Assembly: GCA_021325145.1 (NCBI GenBank)
Contig: JAJPHR010000109.1
Coordinates: 1-39,207, forward strand
Origin: Verrucomicrobiota bacterium
Lineage (GTDB): Bacteria > Verrucomicrobiota > Verrucomicrobiia > Limisphaerales > Pedosphaeraceae
DNA length: 39,207 nt
Reading direction: 5' to 3'
Each line of letters begins with the position of its first letter. Positions within the stretch are counted from its first letter, which is position 1. The notes below the pieces were generated by a model that saw nothing but the letters and a program-made list of their open reading frames with translations, was not told the origin of the DNA and made no database searches. The translations under genes and the position numbers were made by a program. This document shows positions 37,391 to 39,207 of the stretch, in pieces.

Positions 37391-38521
37391 TCAACGTTTC
37401 CCCTCCAGTTTCGATTTCAGGCGCATGATCACCAACCCCGCTACCAGGTTGGACACAAATGTAACCACGAACAGGACCGTGCCGAGCATGAACAAGATGC
37501 GGTAGTGCGGGCCGCCCACCACCGCCTCGGCCATTTCCGCCGCGATCGTGGCGGTCATGGTGCGGGTGGAATCGAAGATGTTCCAGGAAACGATGCTGGC
37601 GTTGCCGCTGGCCATGAGGACGACCATGGTTTCGCCAATGGCGCGGCCGAAGCCCAGCACCACAGCCGCGAAAACTCCGGGGATGGCCGCAGGCAGCACG
37701 ATTTTCCACGCCGCCTGCCATTTCGAGGAACCAAGCGCGAGGGCGGCTTGCGTGTAGCTGCGTGGCACACTGGTCAAGGCGTCTTCGGCAATCGAGAAAA
37801 TCACCGGGATGATGGCCAACCCCAGGGCGATCCCGGCCACAAACGCGTTCAATCGGGATTGGTAGTGAAACACACTTTGTAAAACCGAGGCCATTACGAT
37901 CAACGCGAAGAAACCGAGCACCACCGAGGGAATGCCCGCCAGTAGTTCGATGCCCGGCTTGAGCCATTCGCGCGCGCGCGGATGGGCCAGTTGGGAAACG
38001 TAAATGGCCGCTCCCAGGGCGAGCGGCACCGAGAATAGCAAGGCCACGAGGGTTGCTTTCAGGCTCCCAATCAGCAGCGGCACGATGTTGTACTTCTGGA
38101 TGTCGGAGACGGGTTGCCAGATGTAAACCGGCTTGTTGTAGCCCGTCCACTGGAAAGGCCGCAAAAAGTAACGCCAGGAGGCGGTATTCACGCGCGTGTC
38201 CTTGTCGGTGGAGGCTTCTTTCAATTCTTCCAGCTTGACCTCCATGAGTGTCCGCTTAGTGTCGGCATCCATCTTCGCGTCCTGTTCCGGGGTCAAGCCA
38301 AGATACGCCTCCAACTCCGCCGGGCTGAGCTTCTCCATGTCCGCGACTGGAATCACCTTCTGGCCGCTGGCGGTATTCAACTGTCCCGTGAACACCGGCA
38401 GGGCTTCCCGCGCCACGAACAGGAAGATGAGAAACACCATCACGATCGCGGAAAGCGAGACGAGCAAAATGCCCTTCTCCGCAATCCACTCGAGCGGATG
38501 CGTCCGATGCCCGCGCTGCAT
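37391..38521 (-). CDS. pstC: Phosphate ABC transporter permease PstC
   Basis: A roughly 376-residue partner of PstA. The C-terminal permease core carries the EAA loop EDALTSVPRSYTQAALALGS, and IELLAGIPSVVLGFFAL is the conserved PstC helix. Between the first helix and the core is an unusually long inserted segment (about 45-125), rich in Lys/Glu and ending before WRYFLRPFQWTGYNKPV. The only ATG start is at 38521. A GTG at 38581 is a possible longer start, while a further GTG at 38623 lies inside a terminator-like hairpin and was rejected. Start therefore uncertain, product sure. Confidence 0.9.
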   Translation of the reverse strand: MQRGHRTHPLEWIAEKGILLVSLSAIVMVFLIFLFVAREALPVFTGQLNTASGQKVIPVADMEKLSPAELEAYLGLTPEQDAKMDADTKRTLMEVKLEELKEASTDKDTRVNTASWRYFLRPFQWTGYNKPVYIWQPVSDIQKYNIVPLLIGSLKATLVALLFSVPLALGAAIYVSQLAHPRAREWLKPGIELLAGIPSVVLGFFALIVMASVLQSVFHYQSRLNAFVAGIALGLAIIPVIFSIAEDALTSVPRSYTQAALALGSSKWQAAWKIVLPAAIPGVFAAVVLGFGRAIGETMVVLMASGNASIVSWNIFDSTRTMTATIAAEMAEAVVGGPHYRILFMLGTVLFVVTFVSNLVAGLVIMRLKSKLEGKR

Positions 38522-38580
38522 TCCTTTCCAGCCAATGCTGCGCCGGGCGTTGAGCTTGTCATGGTCTGCCGTCGTTGCCA

Positions 38581-38634
38581 CAAATTCAAAAGGGCGGGTC
38601 GAGGGAATTCGATCACGAACCACTCGCCCGCCCG
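38581..38634 (-). terminator. Terminator-like hairpin between pstS and pstC
   Basis: On the minus strand the arms 38633-38623 and 38603-38592 pair over 11 bp with one bulge around a 19-base loop, then TTTT at 38591-38588 followed by GAATTTG. It begins 37 bp after the pstS stop. Such intercistronic hairpins usually make pstS more abundant than the permease genes. Confidence 0.55.
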
Positions 38635-38670
38635 CTTTTATCGCAGGAGGAACCGCGAATCAAATCCAGT

Positions 38671-39207
38671 TTACTTTGCCCTCAGGTCGGCGGGAAGCGG
38701 GTAATAAAACTCCTTCGTCACCTGCTGTCCCTCATCACTGCGGATCCATTTCAAGTAAGCCGCGACTTCCCCTTTGTCCACGGCCGGGTTCACGTAATTG
38801 TACAAGTAGCGCCAGATCGGGTAGGTGTGGTTCAGAACGGTTTCCTCGGTGGGCAACACCGCCGGGCTTTGCTCGTCTTTCTTTACGGCCAGGGATTTAA
38901 CGCCACCGCCATAGGCCGCTCCGCCGTAGCCAATGCCTTTGGCATCATTGGCGATGGCTTGCACGACTGCCGCCGTGCCCGGCATCGTTTGAGCGCCGGC
39001 CATGAAGTCCTTGCCCTTCAAAACATGTTCTTTGAAGAATTCGTACGTCCCCGAACTGTTCTCCCGGCTGTAAACGGTGATTGGCATGTCCTTGCCGCCG
39101 ACATCTTTCCAGTTGGTGGTTTTGCCGGTGAAAATGTCGGCCAATTGCGCCTCAGTCAATTCCTTGACTGGATTGCTGTCGTTCACATAGACCGATAATC
39201 CATCCAC
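38671..39207 (-). CDS. pstS: Phosphate-binding protein PstS, C-terminal part
   Basis: The gene runs off the right edge, so the signal peptide and first lobe are missing; 178 codons are visible. VYVNDSNPVKELTEAQLADIF, TGKTTNWKDVGG, SRENSSGTYEFFKEHVL, and the phosphate-binding SGT are typical. GKGIGYGGAAY-like and YPIWRYLYNYVNP segments close the second lobe. It captures phosphate in the periplasm for PstCAB and is the first gene of the operon. The operon promoter lies outside the window. Confidence 0.93.
   Translation of the reverse strand: MDGLSVYVNDSNPVKELTEAQLADIFTGKTTNWKDVGGKDMPITVYSRENSSGTYEFFKEHVLKGKDFMAGAQTMPGTAAVVQAIANDAKGIGYGGAAYGGGVKSLAVKKDEQSPAVLPTEETVLNHTYPIWRYLYNYVNPAVDKGEVAAYLKWIRSDEGQQVTKEFYYPLPADLRAK

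Overview
The window looks like chromosomal DNA of a Verrucomicrobiota member, most like the Pedosphaera/Limisphaera group. Four things suggest this. There are two pseudopilin-type proteins with AFTLIELL or NLRQIDGAKQQWALE signatures. A secreted lyase ends in a C-terminal module of the LPNGTYSVLTSTNL...QQFYLLQ type that I associate with this phylum. Gaps hold many dispersed palindromic repeats. Shine-Dalgarno sequences are few and GC is moderately high. No phage, IS element, CRISPR array, rRNA or intact tRNA was seen. The assignment rests on recognition, not on a search.

Layout. 1-3.1 kb: 3' end of a pseudopilin gene with a strong terminator, a GT39-like membrane glycosyltransferase and ruvB. 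3.7-6.3 kb: a membrane pyrophosphatase (hppA) with its own terminator. 6.4-9.4 kb: a VapBC-like toxin-antitoxin pair, a BtuF-like binding-protein homologue and an unrecognised four-helix membrane protein with a low-complexity tail. 9.6-15.4 kb: amino-acid biosynthesis, with hom-thrC-lysC, a terminator, then leuA behind what reads as a complete leucine attenuator (leader peptide plus terminator and antiterminator). 15.4-19.5 kb: a MazEF-like pair and a MOSC/GH63 gene pair. 19.8-23.3 kb: a CLC chloride transporter divergent from a marR gene, with a perfect palindrome inside the CLC promoter, then a membrane-anchored NMT1/NrtA-like binding protein. 23.3-24.5 kb: a repeat-rich gap of over 1 kb with a tRNA-Leu-like fragment. 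24.5-29 kb: a PL7-like secreted polysaccharide lyase, two small lipoproteins and a fused GT28-PHP protein. 29-33.4 kb: glcF, threonine aldolase, a Gfo/Idh/MocA dehydrogenase and an SDR. 33.5-39.2 kb: another pseudopilin and the phosphate operon pstS(partial)-pstC-pstA-pstB-phoU plus a stand-alone PhoB-like receiver preceded by a Pho-box-like direct repeat.

How the genes work together. Aspartokinase, homoserine dehydrogenase and threonine synthase supply three steps from aspartate to threonine, and leuA commits carbon to leucine under apparent ribosome-mediated attenuation. The pst-phoU-receiver block is a phosphate uptake and sensing unit, with a terminator-like hairpin between pstS and pstC that would favour the binding protein over the permease. 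The most interesting signals are the leucine attenuator, the MarR/CLC operator, the GT28-PHP fusion and the repeat-derived peptides inside two coding genes.
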